A stretch of DNA of 64,000 bases from Thermoleophilaceae bacterium (GCA_040901445.1 JBBDYQ010000002.1:62001-126000), one strand, 5' to 3'. Shown: positions 33,553 through 42,856, counted from the first letter of the stretch. Made by a program: numbers and translations. Notes: generated from the letters alone by a model not told the origin.

Positions 33553-33756
33553 CTAGAGCGTCTGAACCTGAACGGCCTTGGGGCCCTTCGGCCCGGCCTC
33601 CGACTCATAGCTGACGCGGGACCCCTCGGGGAGCGAGCGGTAACCCTCGGCAACGATCCCGCTGTGATGGACGAACAGATCCTGCCCGCCATCGTCAGGG
33701 GTGATGAAGCCGAAGCCCTTGTCGTCGCTGAACCACTTCACGGTGCCTTCCGGCAT
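33553..33756 (-). CDS. Cold-shock protein, CspA family
   Basis: A 67-residue single-domain OB-fold RNA chaperone. RNP1 is [10 protein letters not shown] and RNP2 is DLFVHHSGI; the beginning [14 protein letters not shown] and the end [13 protein letters not shown] are standard. The ATG at 33756 has GGAGGA upstream; the frame extends 5 codons further (33771), which is less likely. It is followed by a strong terminator, so it is a monocistronic gene. Confidence 0.95.
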   Translation of the reverse strand: MPEGTVKWFSDDKGFGFITPDDGGQDLFVHHSGIVAEGYRSLPEGSRVSYESEAGPKGPKAVQVQTL

Positions 33757-33925
33757 GAGCGTGTCCTCCACGGCTCGTGTGCTGCGTACGCGGAGGATCC
33801 GTCATGAGACGGCACCACCAAACGCCTGCACCACTTCTGCCCGACTCATCTCGAGGCGGGCCTGACGCGCGGGACGGTAGCAGTTTGCCCGGCGCGCACA
33901 ACCGCGCGGGACTACGCTGGCATCG

Positions 33926-34717
33926 ATGTCCCGCCGAGCCGCCGCAGCGGCCGCCGCCGCCGCGATCGCCGTGCCCACGGTCCTCGCCGCGCCCGGAGGG
34001 GGCGCCCCGGGCGGCTCGCCCGCCCGCCACGCCGCGCCCGCCCGGGCGCATGCCGGCTCGCCCGCCGCGGGCGCCGCTCGCCGCGTGCGCGAGCGCATCA
34101 GGGTCGGCCGCTCGCTGCGGGGGCGCCGCATCGACGTCGTGCGCCTGGGCCGGCCGGACGCGCGCCGCACCGTCCTGGTGGTGGGCGCCATCCACGGCGA
34201 CGAGCCCGCCGGCCGCACGGTGGCCCGCCGGCTGGAGACCGGCCCGCTGCCGCGCCGCACCGACCTCTGGGTGGTGCGCGACCTCAACCCGGACGGCCGC
34301 ACAGCGCGCACGCGCGTGAACGCCCGCGGCGTGGACCTCAACCGCAACTTCCCCCAGCGCTGGCGCCGCCTTCCCCGCGGCCGCTTCTTCTCGGGCCCGC
34401 GCCCGGCCTCCGAGCCGGAGACGCGCATCGCCCAGCGACTCATCCGCCGCATCCGCCCCGACCTCACGATCTGGATCCACCAGCCCTACGGGATCGTGGT
34501 GGACACCGGCGCGGCCGACCCGGCCGTCGAGCGCCGGGTGTCGCGCCTGCTCGGCCTGCCGCTGCGGCGGCTGGCCCGATACACCGGCACGGCGGTCGCC
34601 TGGCAGCGGAGCGTGCTGCCGCGCACCGACGCGCTGGTGGTGGAGCTGGGCCCGTCACGGCTGTCGCGCGGAGGCGCGGAGCGGGTGGCCCGGAAGCTGC
34701 GGCGGCTGGCGCCGTAG
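33926..34717 (+). CDS. Exported M14-like zinc carboxypeptidase/amidase
   Basis: A 263-residue protein with an Ala-rich signal peptide and a short Pro/Gly/Ala linker. The M14 zinc site is visible: H-x-x-E in GAIHGDEPAG, then a substrate-binding region RGVDLNRNFPQRW, zinc His in IWIHQPYG, and a glutamate in ALVVELGPSRL. The small size and NRNFP motif recall MpaA-type murein peptide amidases, so cell-wall peptides are plausible substrates. TACGCT ends 7 nt before ATG 33926: leaderless. Confidence 0.82.
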   Translation: MSRRAAAAAAAAAIAVPTVLAAPGGGAPGGSPARHAAPARAHAGSPAAGAARRVRERIRVGRSLRGRRIDVVRLGRPDARRTVLVVGAIHGDEPAGRTVARRLETGPLPRRTDLWVVRDLNPDGRTARTRVNARGVDLNRNFPQRWRRLPRGRFFSGPRPASEPETRIAQRLIRRIRPDLTIWIHQPYGIVVDTGAADPAVERRVSRLLGLPLRRLARYTGTAVAWQRSVLPRTDALVVELGPSRLSRGGAERVARKLRRLAP

Positions 34718-34724
34718 CCCGATC

Positions 34725-34788
34725 GTTCGCGCCGCTGGGTCGCTTTGCCCCGACATGTTCTGGGTAAAGCGACCCAGCGCCTGGATTT
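34725..34788. repeat. Dispersed palindromic element, copy 3
   Basis: Exact reverse complement of copy 2 (27838-27901) over 64 bp, begins 8 bp after the stop of the M14 gene, between two convergent genes. It can form a long hairpin but is not followed by a T-run. Confidence 0.95.
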
Positions 34789-34813
34789 TCGCGCGCTCGG
34801 AGCGGCCTCGGCA

Positions 34814-34860
34814 GGGGGGCGGGGCAGGCGGGGCGGGGCGGGGCGGGGCGGGGCGCGGCG
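34814..34860 (+). repeat. GGGGC pentanucleotide run
   Basis: After a run of six G, the unit GGGGC is repeated about six times, with one interruption. The plus strand has more than four closely spaced G-runs, so a G-quadruplex is possible. It lies immediately downstream of the subtilase stop codon (C-rich in that mRNA). Confidence 0.7.
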
Positions 34861-34864
34861 GCGC

Positions 34865-36652
34865 TTAGCGCCGCGCGCGCGCCCGCGGGAAGCGCAGGCG
34901 GCGTGACGCGCAGTTGCCGTTGGCGTCGCAGGCGATGGCGAGGTACTCGCGGCCGCTGCGGCGGCGGATCGTGCGCTTGACCCGGCGGCGCGTGGGATCG
35001 ACGATGAAGTTGAGGCGCCCGTTGCGGAACCGCTCGGCGAGCGCGTACTGGACGCCGCCCGCGCGCCGGTCGCCGCTGTCGGCGCGGTCGCGGCCGGAGA
35101 AGATCTCGACGCGATGGCGCCGGCCGCTGGAGCGGACGCGGGTGCGGAAGCGCGGGGCGAGCACGTCATAGCGGCGCGCGGCGTCCACGGCCGCCTGGGC
35201 ATCCACCACGCCGGCGCCGGTGAACTCGTTCCACCCCGGCCCGCCGAAGGTCTGGCGCGCGGAGCGCTGGACGACGTCGGCCACCTGCTCGGAGGCGAGG
35301 CGCGGCTGCGCCTGCCAGGCGAGGGCCGCGACGCCGGAGGCGATCGGCGTGGCGAAGCTCGTGCCCTCGCTGTAGCCGTAGCGGCCGCCGCCGAAGCCTG
35401 CCTGGAACACCGGAGCGCAGGGATCGCCGGCGTCGAAGATCAGGTTGGGATTGCCCGGCACCGCCGAGAAGACCCCGTCGTCACAGCCGCGGGTGCCGCC
35501 GCCCGGCGCGGCCACAGAGACGAACGCGTTGTGGGTGGAGAAGTCCGTGGGCCGGAGGTCCGGGCGCACCGCGCCGACCGAGAGGCCGATGCCCACCTGG
35601 CCGCGCGGCCCGCCCACGGCCGCCGCGGGAAACTCGACCTGGTTGCCGCTCTGCGCGCCGTTGCCGGACGCCGCGACGGGCAGGACGTCGCTGAGGAAGG
35701 CGAACTCGAGTGCGCGCGACTCGCCCTCGGAGATGTTGCCTCCGCCGAGGCTCATGTTGAGGATGTCCGCGCCGCTGCGGATGGCCACGTCCTTGGCGAC
35801 GAGCAGGCTGCGGGTGGAGAACGAGCCGGCGCCGTCGTCCGCCCTGATGCCGAAGATGCGCGTGCGCCCGGCAACGCCACGGCCGCCGACGCCGTTGTCG
35901 TTGGTCATCGAGACGAGGCCCGAGACGAAGGTGCCGTGGCCCACGCCGTCGGTGGCGTCGTCGGAGCCGTCGGTGGAGTTGAAGGTGGCGGCCACCTGCG
36001 GCCCGACGTCGGGATGGTTGACGTCCACGCCGCTGTCGATGACGGCGACCACCTTGCTCGAGCCGCCACCCACCGCTGCAAGGGCCGGGCCCGCGCGCAC
36101 GGCGTCGAACGCCCAGCCGAAGGGGATGCCGGTGGAGGGATCGATGGAGTCCGCTGAGTCGGCCGAGATGTGGAAGGAGCGGTCGGGCTCGATGGCGGCC
36201 ACGCGCGGGTCGCGCCCGAGCGCGGCGACCAGGGCGGCGGGCGAGGCGGCGCGGACGGCGATCACGCCGAGGCTGTGCACCACCTCGACGCCGGTGCCGA
36301 GGCGGCGGGCCTCGGCGGCAAGCGCCGGCACGTCGTCGTGCGAGCGGGCCGAGACGAGTACGTGGGCCGGCTCGGTGCGCGCGGCCAGAGCACGGAGGTC
36401 GGCGCCCACGCGCGCGGCGGAGGCGCCGGCCACCCGCGGGCCGCCGAGCGGAAGGCGGGCGGCCGTGGCCGCGTGCGCCCCGGAGTGGAACACCTCCTTG
36501 GCGGCGGCGGCCTCGAAGCCGGCGGGAGGCGCCGCGGCGGCCTGGCTCGGGACGACGCCCAGAGCGACCGCGACGACCAGGCAGGGCGCGAGGATGCGCG
36601 CCCGGAGGCGGCGCGAGCAGGGGGCCAGGGACGACATGCGGGCGCGGGTCAT
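34865..36652 (-). CDS. Secreted subtilisin-like serine protease (S8)
   Basis: A 595-residue (or 590 from ATG 36637) preproenzyme: signal peptide to about residue 41, propeptide-like region to about 165, then the S8 domain with Asp in VVAVIDSGVDVNHPDVG, His in GVGHGTFVSGL, oxyanion Asn in VAASGNGAQ and Ser in GTSFATPIASGVAAL. The C-terminal 110 residues are Arg-rich and beta-structured, ending in a basic tail. TACGAT overlaps the first ATG, making the second ATG a good alternative start. Confidence 0.9.
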   Translation of the reverse strand: MTRARMSSLAPCSRRLRARILAPCLVVAVALGVVPSQAAAAPPAGFEAAAAKEVFHSGAHAATAARLPLGGPRVAGASAARVGADLRALAARTEPAHVLVSARSHDDVPALAAEARRLGTGVEVVHSLGVIAVRAASPAALVAALGRDPRVAAIEPDRSFHISADSADSIDPSTGIPFGWAFDAVRAGPALAAVGGGSSKVVAVIDSGVDVNHPDVGPQVAATFNSTDGSDDATDGVGHGTFVSGLVSMTNDNGVGGRGVAGRTRIFGIRADDGAGSFSTRSLLVAKDVAIRSGADILNMSLGGGNISEGESRALEFAFLSDVLPVAASGNGAQSGNQVEFPAAAVGGPRGQVGIGLSVGAVRPDLRPTDFSTHNAFVSVAAPGGGTRGCDDGVFSAVPGNPNLIFDAGDPCAPVFQAGFGGGRYGYSEGTSFATPIASGVAALAWQAQPRLASEQVADVVQRSARQTFGGPGWNEFTGAGVVDAQAAVDAARRYDVLAPRFRTRVRSSGRRHRVEIFSGRDRADSGDRRAGGVQYALAERFRNGRLNFIVDPTRRRVKRTIRRRSGREYLAIACDANGNCASRRLRFPRARARR

Positions 36653-36685
36653 CGTAGTTCAGGTCCCGCGCTACCGCGAGCAGAA

Positions 36686-37321
36686 TTAAGGGGTGCGTTC
36701 GCGCTCGCCGGCGGGCGACATCAGCGCCACCGGCACGCCCAGCCCGGCCGAGCGGCGCAGCGGCAGGATCCTGCGGCCGTCCTGGACCGCGTCGCGCAGC
36801 GACCCCGCCCGCTCGCCGAGGTGGCCGGCGGCCGCCTCGAGGTCGTCCGCGACCAGCGCCAGCCCCCAGAGGCGCGCGGGACGCGCCGGGTCGTCGGGGT
36901 CGGGCTCCTGGATCACCTCCAGGATCTCGGCCCCCAGCCGGAAGAAGGCCTGGCGGGGCGCGCCCGCCGGGGTGGGCTCCTCGCGGATCCGGCGCAGATC
37001 GAGCCCGGCCGCGCGGAGCACGGCCACGGTGCGGTCCAGGTCCGGGGAGATGGCCACCACGTGGTCTATGCGCGTGACCCCGTTGGCGTGCTCGCCGGGC
37101 TCGACGGGCGGCCGCTCGGACAGCTCGGTCTCGAGCCCGTCGAGCTTCGTGGTGCGCGCCCCGCGCAGCGACCAGCCCAGGATGCCACGCCCACCGCGCC
37201 CCCCGGCAAGCCGCACGCGCACGGCGCCGAGCCGCAGCTCGCCGTCGACGACGGAGAAGCCGAGCGCCTCCCACGCCTCCGGCGCGTCGGCGATCGCGAT
37301 CTGGTCGATCGTGACGGTCAC
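36686..37321 (-). CDS. Two-module VOC-like protein
   Basis: A 211-residue glyoxalase-like protein starting with GTG 37321. The first module (IDQIAIADAPEAWEALGFSVVDGELRLGAVRVRL) is followed by a second (TRIDHVVAISPDLDRTVAVLRAAGLDLRRI ... QAFFRLGAEILEVIQEP ... LWGLALVADDLEAAAGHLG), close to glyoxalase_3/VOC proteins of unknown role. The start codon is only 22 bp from that of the divergent PPOX gene, and a TAAGGC hexamer is 6 nt upstream, so a leaderless transcript is likely. Confidence 0.8.
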   Translation of the reverse strand: MTVTIDQIAIADAPEAWEALGFSVVDGELRLGAVRVRLAGGRGGRGILGWSLRGARTTKLDGLETELSERPPVEPGEHANGVTRIDHVVAISPDLDRTVAVLRAAGLDLRRIREEPTPAGAPRQAFFRLGAEILEVIQEPDPDDPARPARLWGLALVADDLEAAAGHLGERAGSLRDAVQDGRRILPLRRSAGLGVPVALMSPAGERERTP

Positions 37322-37327
37322 ACGCTC

Positions 37328-37337
37328 GCCTTACCCT
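37328..37337. promoter_or_regulatory. Overlapping back-to-back -10 elements
   Basis: On the plus strand TACCCT (37332-37337) ends 6 nt before GTG 37344; on the minus strand TAAGGC (37333-37328) ends 6 nt before GTG 37321. The hexamers share two base pairs, so both genes cannot be initiated at the same moment. Confidence 0.5.
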
Positions 37338-37343
37338 GGAAGC

Positions 37344-37775
37344 GTGGCGGACGCACCTCTCGATGAGCTCCCGGGCTGGGCGCTCGAGCTCCTGCGCTCG
37401 GCACGGGTGGGCCGGCTCGGCATGATCGACGACCGCGGGGGGCCGCGCGTGCTGCCCGTGACCTTCGCCCTTGCCGGCGGCGCGGTGTGGAGCGCGGTGG
37501 ACCACAAGCCAAAGCGCCGGCCGGGCGCCGAGCTCGCCCGCGTGCGCTTTCTCCGCAGCCGCCCGGCCGCCTCGCTCTGCGTCGACCGCTACGACGACGA
37601 CTGGTCGCAGCTCGCGTGGGTGCAGGCGCTCGGGCAGGTCGCGGTGGTGGAGGACGAGCCGCCCGGCGACGCGCTCGCGGCTCTCGTGGAGAAGTACGCG
37701 CCCTACGGGGAGCGCGCGCCGGACGGTCCTCTCCTGCGCCTCCGGGTGGACCGGGCTCTGTGCTGGCGGGCCTAA
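37344..37775 (+). CDS. PPOX-class (pyridoxamine oxidase-like, F420-type) protein
   Basis: A 143-residue split-barrel flavin/F420-binding protein. The order LLRSARVGRLGMIDDRGGPRVLPVTFALAGGAVWSAVDHKPKR ... SLCVDRYDDDWSQLAWVQALGQVAVVE matches the TIGR03668 (Rv0121c-like) group assigned to F420-dependent PPOX proteins in actinobacteria. It is probably a cytoplasmic reductase or F420 carrier; the substrate is unknown. Leaderless GTG start, divergent from the VOC gene. Confidence 0.85.
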   Translation: MADAPLDELPGWALELLRSARVGRLGMIDDRGGPRVLPVTFALAGGAVWSAVDHKPKRRPGAELARVRFLRSRPAASLCVDRYDDDWSQLAWVQALGQVAVVEDEPPGDALAALVEKYAPYGERAPDGPLLRLRVDRALCWRA

Positions 37776-37796
37776 AGGCCCCCCGCGCGTCCACCG

Positions 37797-40430
37797 ATGA
37801 CTTGGACCATGGCCTCGGTCGAGCAGGGGACAGAGGTCGGCGAGCGGGTATCGGACTCGGGGATCCGCCCCCTCATCGCCGCCTCACTCGAATACGACGC
37901 GACGCTCGAGCAGCTCGCGCAGGCCGCCGTGCCCGGGTTCGCCGACTGGTGCCACGTCTGCGTGCTCGAGGAGGACGGCAGCATCCGGACCGTCGCCATC
38001 GCCCACGCCGACCCCGAGCGCGAGCGACAGGCCTGGGACGAGGTGGACCGCTACCCCCTCGACCCCGACACCGACGACGGCCCGGCCCGCGTGATCCGGA
38101 CCGGTGAGCCGCAGGTGGTCCCGCACGTCGCGCCGGACCACTTCGACGGCCTCGCGCACGACCGCGAGCACCTCGCGATCATCCGCGCGCTGGGGATCGT
38201 GTCCGGCATGGCGATGCCGCTCAAGGCGCGTGGCCGCACGCTCGGGGCGATCAGCTTCCTCACGGCCGAATCGGGCCGGCGCTACGGGCAGGCCGACGTG
38301 GAGCTCGCGCAGAAGCTCACGACCCGCGCGTCGGCTCTCGTGGACAACGCCCGCCTCTACACCCAGCTCCGGCGCTCGCACGAGCAGCTCCGGATCATCC
38401 TCGACGGGGTCGACGACGGCATCATCGTCCAGGACCGCGAGAGCGCCTTCGTGTTCGTGAACGACGCCGCCGCGGAGGCCTGCGGGTTCGGCAGCGCCGA
38501 CGAGCTCATGCGCACGCCCGGCCCCGAGATCGCGGCCCGCTTCGAGATGGAGGACGAGGACGGCAGGCCGGTGCCGCTCGACCAGGTCCCCGGTCGCCGG
38601 GTGCTGGCCGGCGAGCCCGCGGCGGAGATGGTCATGCGCTGGCGCGAGCACGGGGCGCGCGAGCAGCGCTGGTCCCACATCAAGGCCCGCGCGATGCACG
38701 AGGACGGCGAGCTGGCCTACGTCATCACCATCTTCAGCGACATCACCGAGATGCGGATGGCCGAGCAGGAGCGCTCCGCCACCAAGTTCCGCGGCATCGT
38801 CGAGTCCGCGCCCGATGCGCTGGTTGGAGTGGACGCAGACGGCCGCATCGCCGTGGTCAACGAGAAGGTCGAGGCGCTGTTCGGCTACTCGCGGGCGGAG
38901 CTGCTCGGCAAGCCGATGCACATGCTCTGGCCGCGCCGCCTGCCGGCCGTCTCCCCTGGCCCGGCCGGTGCTCCGGCCGGCGGCGCAGTGGAGCACACGG
39001 GCCTGCGCCGCGATGGGAGCGAGTTCCCGGCCGAGGTCACGATCAGCCCGATCGAGACAGAGGACGGGCCGCTGTTCATCTCGATCGTCCGCGACGTCAC
39101 CGAGCGCAAGCGCGCCGAGGAGCGGATCGCACATCTCGCCTTCCACGACGCCCTCACCGGCCTACCCAACCGCTCGATGCTGGAGCAGCACCTCGAGCTC
39201 GCCCTCACCCGCGCGCGCCGCGGCGGGCAGTCGGTGGCGCTGCTCTACGTCGACCTCGACGAGTTCAAGGTGGTCAACGACAGCCTCGGGCACGCCGCGG
39301 GCGACGAGCTGCTCGTCCAGGTCGCCCGCCGGCTGGCCTCCCTGACGCGCGAGAGCGACCTGCTGGCCCGCCAGGGCGGCGACGAGTTCCTCGTGCTGGT
39401 GGCCGACCTCGACACCGGCGACCACGCAGGCTCCGCGCCGAGCGCGGTGGCGCGGGTGGCCGAGCGGATCCACTGGGCGCTGCGCGACCCCTTCACCGTA
39501 GAGGGCCGCGAGTGCCGGCTGGGCGCCAGCGTGGGAGTGAGTGTCTTCCCCCACGACGCCGGTGACGCCGCGGGCATGCTGCGCCACGCCGACGCCGCTC
39601 TCTACAACGGCAAGGCGCTTGGGCGCGGGGCCACCGTGATCTACGCCGACGACGAAGCCGACCCGATGGAGCGCCTCTCCCTCACGACGCGGCTGCGGCG
39701 CGCTGTGGAGGGCGGCGAGTTCGTCCTGCACTACCAGCCGGTCGTGGACCTGCGCGACGGCCGGATCGTGGGCGCCGAGGCTCTGGTGCGCTGGATCGAC
39801 CCCGAGCGCGGGATGATCCCGCCGCTCGAGTTCATCCCGGCGGCCGAGGCGCTCGGCCTGATCGAGCGCATCGGCGAATGGGTGTTCGACGAGGCCTGCC
39901 GGCAGGTGGCCGAGTGGCGCCGGCAGGGCGAGGACGTCCCGGTGAGCATCAACCTGTCGCTGCGCCAGGTCTGGCAGGCGGACCTCGCCGAGGACCTGCT
40001 CACGCGCGTGCGCGACGCGGGCCTCGACCCCGGCCGCTTCGTGCTCGAGCTGACCGAGTCCACCGCGATGACCGACTCCGTGCGCGGCGAGCAGGCCATG
40101 CGTGCGCTGGCCGACGCCGGCTTCAGGCTGGCCATCGACGACTTCGGCACCGGCTACTCGTCGCTCGCGCGCCTCAGGGAGATGCCCGTCGACATCCTCA
40201 AGATCGACCGCTCGTTCGTGGCCGACGCGCACGCGGACGCGAGCATCGTGCGCACGATCGTGGAGCTGGCGCGCAACCTCGGGCTGCGGCCGCTGGCCGA
40301 GGGCATCGAGACGCCGGAGCAGTGGCGCGCGCTGCTCGAGGCGGGCTGCGTCTACGGCCAGGGCTTCCTGTTCGCCCGGCCCGTGCCGGCGGCCGAGCTG
40401 CCCACCGGTGCGGTCGCTCTCCCCCACTAA
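37797..40430 (+). CDS. GAF-PAS-PAS-GGDEF-EAL cyclic-di-GMP enzyme
   Basis: An 877-residue cytoplasmic signalling protein. Order: GAF-like domain (about 20-180), PAS (about 185-310), PAS (about 320-435, RGIVESAPDALVGVDADGRI), GGDEF (about 440-610) and EAL (about 620-870). The GGDEF signature is intact (ARQGGDEFLVL; VDLDEFKVVNDSLGH), as are EAL residues (VGAEALVRW, NLSLRQ, IDDFGTGYSSL, EGIETPEQW). So it could both make and break c-di-GMP. No membrane segment is seen. ATG 37809 is an alternative start. Confidence 0.93.
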   Translation: MTWTMASVEQGTEVGERVSDSGIRPLIAASLEYDATLEQLAQAAVPGFADWCHVCVLEEDGSIRTVAIAHADPERERQAWDEVDRYPLDPDTDDGPARVIRTGEPQVVPHVAPDHFDGLAHDREHLAIIRALGIVSGMAMPLKARGRTLGAISFLTAESGRRYGQADVELAQKLTTRASALVDNARLYTQLRRSHEQLRIILDGVDDGIIVQDRESAFVFVNDAAAEACGFGSADELMRTPGPEIAARFEMEDEDGRPVPLDQVPGRRVLAGEPAAEMVMRWREHGAREQRWSHIKARAMHEDGELAYVITIFSDITEMRMAEQERSATKFRGIVESAPDALVGVDADGRIAVVNEKVEALFGYSRAELLGKPMHMLWPRRLPAVSPGPAGAPAGGAVEHTGLRRDGSEFPAEVTISPIETEDGPLFISIVRDVTERKRAEERIAHLAFHDALTGLPNRSMLEQHLELALTRARRGGQSVALLYVDLDEFKVVNDSLGHAAGDELLVQVARRLASLTRESDLLARQGGDEFLVLVADLDTGDHAGSAPSAVARVAERIHWALRDPFTVEGRECRLGASVGVSVFPHDAGDAAGMLRHADAALYNGKALGRGATVIYADDEADPMERLSLTTRLRRAVEGGEFVLHYQPVVDLRDGRIVGAEALVRWIDPERGMIPPLEFIPAAEALGLIERIGEWVFDEACRQVAEWRRQGEDVPVSINLSLRQVWQADLAEDLLTRVRDAGLDPGRFVLELTESTAMTDSVRGEQAMRALADAGFRLAIDDFGTGYSSLARLREMPVDILKIDRSFVADAHADASIVRTIVELARNLGLRPLAEGIETPEQWRALLEAGCVYGQGFLFARPVPAAELPTGAVALPH

Positions 40431-40514
40431 CACGACGAACGTGGCGGACTGGCCCCCCGGGGGTACAGCGAGCGACGTTCGAGGCGTGGCGGGTAATCTC
40501 CCCGTCGGGAGGCG

Positions 40515-42824
40515 ATGCGACGCAGGGTCACGATCCTGCCGGCGCTTGCGCTGGCATGCCTCGCGGCGGGAGCCGCGGCGGCCGACGAGCACGAGGGAGT
40601 CGTGCCCGTGGACCTGCCCGTGCTCTCGGAGGGCGTGCCCCGCGGGGAACTGGCGCGCGAGCCGGCGGCCGGCGCGGGGCCGGCCGCGAAGACGGTGGAC
40701 GGGGCGATCGGCGACTGGGTGGGGCGGCCCACCCGCTTCGGGGGCTCCCTCGCCTTCGACCGCGGCGAGCTGATCTACCAGGACCACCTCTTCGACGCCT
40801 ACGGCGCGGACGACGGCCGCGACGCGCAGCGCCTGGCCGTGCTCGACCCGCTGGCGGACGCAGTGCCCGAGACGCGCCGCCTGGACGCCGCCCAGCAGGC
40901 CGACATCCCCGGCGAGTTCGGCCTTGCCACGCCCGAGGAGCTGTCGGTCCAGACCCACTACGGCGACCTCGAGCACCAGGACGCGGCCGACCTGGCGGAG
41001 CTGCGCGTGGCCGCGGATGCGGACGCCCTCTGGTTGCTTGCCCGCACCACCACGATGACCGCCGCGGAAGGCACCGCACTGCTCGTGCTGCTGGACACCG
41101 CGCCGGGAGGCGCGCGCCATGACGTGCCGTTCGGCAGCGGTCTGGCCACCGAGCGCGCCGAGCTGGCGCTGCTGCTGGCCGGCGACGGCGGCCAGGTCGC
41201 GGATCTCGAGGCGGGCACGGTGGAGGAGCTGCCGGCCGGCAGCGTGGCCACCGACCCGGGCGGCTACGGCAACGCGATCGAGGCGCGCCTGCCGCGCTCG
41301 CTGCTCGGCGGCGTGGCCGGCGTGGGCGTGGCGGCGGTCAGCGGCGCGCACGACGGCGGCGGGATCACCCCGGCCAACGCGGCCTTCCGCACCGACGAGC
41401 CCCCGCGTGAGCACTGGGACAAGCGCCAGGCGCTCGCGCTCGCGGCGGGCTCCGTCGACGAGTTCTTCGCCCAGGCGCCGCTGGACGAGCTGGCCGCGGG
41501 CCGCAGCGAGCGCGTGACGCCGGGGCCCGGCTACCACGACCGCGTCTTCGTGTCGGACGAGGCCATCTCGCAGGAGCGCGGCAGCCAGGGCATCCACCAG
41601 CACTACGGCCTCTACATCCCCGAGGCGCACCGGCCCGGCACGCCGTCGCCGCTGCAGCTCTGGCTGCACTTCCGCGGCGGGCTCGGCCACACGGCCGCCA
41701 ACCTCGTGCCGCGCGTGTTCCGCCACTACGGCGAGGACGTGGACACGATCGTGGTCACGCCGGAGGGCCGCGGCAGCTCGCGCTGGTACGTGGGCAAGGG
41801 CCACGTGGACGTGCTCGAGGTGTGGGAGGACGTGATGGACACGCTCGACGTCGACCGCGACCGCGTGTACGTGAGCGGCCACTCCATGGGTGGATGGGGC
41901 TCCTACCTGCTCGGCGTGCTCTACCCCGACCGCTTCGCCGCCGCCATGCCGGTTGCAGGGCCGGTGACCCAGGGCGCCTGGTTCGGCTGCGACTCCGACC
42001 CCTGCTACCAGGGCGCCAACGGCGGCGATGCCCGCGTGCAGCACACCCGCCGGCTGCTGGACAACGTGCGCCACGTGCCGCTGGCCATCTTCCAGGGGGC
42101 CATCGACGAGCTCGTGCCGGTCGCCGGCGTCAGCGCCCAGGCGCTGCGCCTCACCGAGCTGGGCTACCCGCACCGCTACTACCTCTTCCCGGCCTACGAG
42201 CACTACTCGCACCCGATCGTCGACGAGTGGATCGAGGGCGTGCGCTACATGCATCAGTTCAGCCGCGACCCCAACCCCGCGCGCGTGACCTACGCGCGCG
42301 ACATGCCGTTCGAGCGCGCCACCGAGAGCGTGCAGTCCGACGATGTGCCGCTGGACTTCGACTTCGACACCGCCTACTGGATGAGCGAGCTCGAGCCGGC
42401 GGACGCCGAGAACGGGGTGGCGCGCTTCGACGGCCGCTCGCTCGCGCGCTCGGAGCAGCCCTCGCTTGCGCTGCCCGAGGCCGGAGGGCCGCTGAGCCCG
42501 GGGCAGATCGGCCCCTACGTCATGACCGGGCTGCGGCGCGCGCCGGACCCGCTCGCGGAGACCCCGGCGGCGGGCAACGGCTTCGAGGCCACCCTGTCGG
42601 GCGCCACGGCGGTGCGGCTGGACCTGGAGCGCATGGGAATCCAGGCGGCGGCGCCCGTCGAGGGCGCCGTGACCACCGACCGCGCGCTGGAGCTGCGCCT
42701 CGACGGGCCGTTCTCCACACTGCCGCCGGTGACCGTGGACGGCGAGCCGGTGACGGCCACGGTCGACGGCGGCGTGTTGCGCGTCCCGCTGCCCGCGGGA
42801 GGCTCTACGCTGCGGATCGGCTGA
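40515..42824 (+). CDS. Exported prolyl-oligopeptidase-like alpha/beta hydrolase
   Basis: A 769-residue protein with a signal peptide (residues 1-23). The N-terminal half is beta-rich; the hydrolase domain (about 370-610) has PLQLWLHFRGGLGH, the nucleophile elbow YVSGHSMGGWGSYL, an acid in FQGAIDELVPV and His in AYEHYSHPIVDEW. It recalls PHB-depolymerase/S9-like esterases. A C-terminal all-beta part follows. TAATCT lies 15 nt before ATG 40515, with GGGAGG between them. The substrate is unknown. Confidence 0.8.
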   Translation: MRRRVTILPALALACLAAGAAAADEHEGVVPVDLPVLSEGVPRGELAREPAAGAGPAAKTVDGAIGDWVGRPTRFGGSLAFDRGELIYQDHLFDAYGADDGRDAQRLAVLDPLADAVPETRRLDAAQQADIPGEFGLATPEELSVQTHYGDLEHQDAADLAELRVAADADALWLLARTTTMTAAEGTALLVLLDTAPGGARHDVPFGSGLATERAELALLLAGDGGQVADLEAGTVEELPAGSVATDPGGYGNAIEARLPRSLLGGVAGVGVAAVSGAHDGGGITPANAAFRTDEPPREHWDKRQALALAAGSVDEFFAQAPLDELAAGRSERVTPGPGYHDRVFVSDEAISQERGSQGIHQHYGLYIPEAHRPGTPSPLQLWLHFRGGLGHTAANLVPRVFRHYGEDVDTIVVTPEGRGSSRWYVGKGHVDVLEVWEDVMDTLDVDRDRVYVSGHSMGGWGSYLLGVLYPDRFAAAMPVAGPVTQGAWFGCDSDPCYQGANGGDARVQHTRRLLDNVRHVPLAIFQGAIDELVPVAGVSAQALRLTELGYPHRYYLFPAYEHYSHPIVDEWIEGVRYMHQFSRDPNPARVTYARDMPFERATESVQSDDVPLDFDFDTAYWMSELEPADAENGVARFDGRSLARSEQPSLALPEAGGPLSPGQIGPYVMTGLRRAPDPLAETPAAGNGFEATLSGATAVRLDLERMGIQAAAPVEGAVTTDRALELRLDGPFSTLPPVTVDGEPVTATVDGGVLRVPLPAGGSTLRIG

Positions 42825-42856
42825 GTCCGGGGACACGGGCCGCTACCCTGTATGGC

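Noticed and set aside
34725-34788. Palindromic element as a simple intrinsic terminator
   Set aside because: The hairpin is not followed by a T-run on either strand and sequence identity extends beyond the stem, which a terminator does not need.
39162-42836. 1224-codon minus-strand open frame opposite the GGDEF-EAL and hydrolase genes
   Set aside because: No family motif, spans two unrelated genes and their promoter; a shadow frame caused by high G+C.
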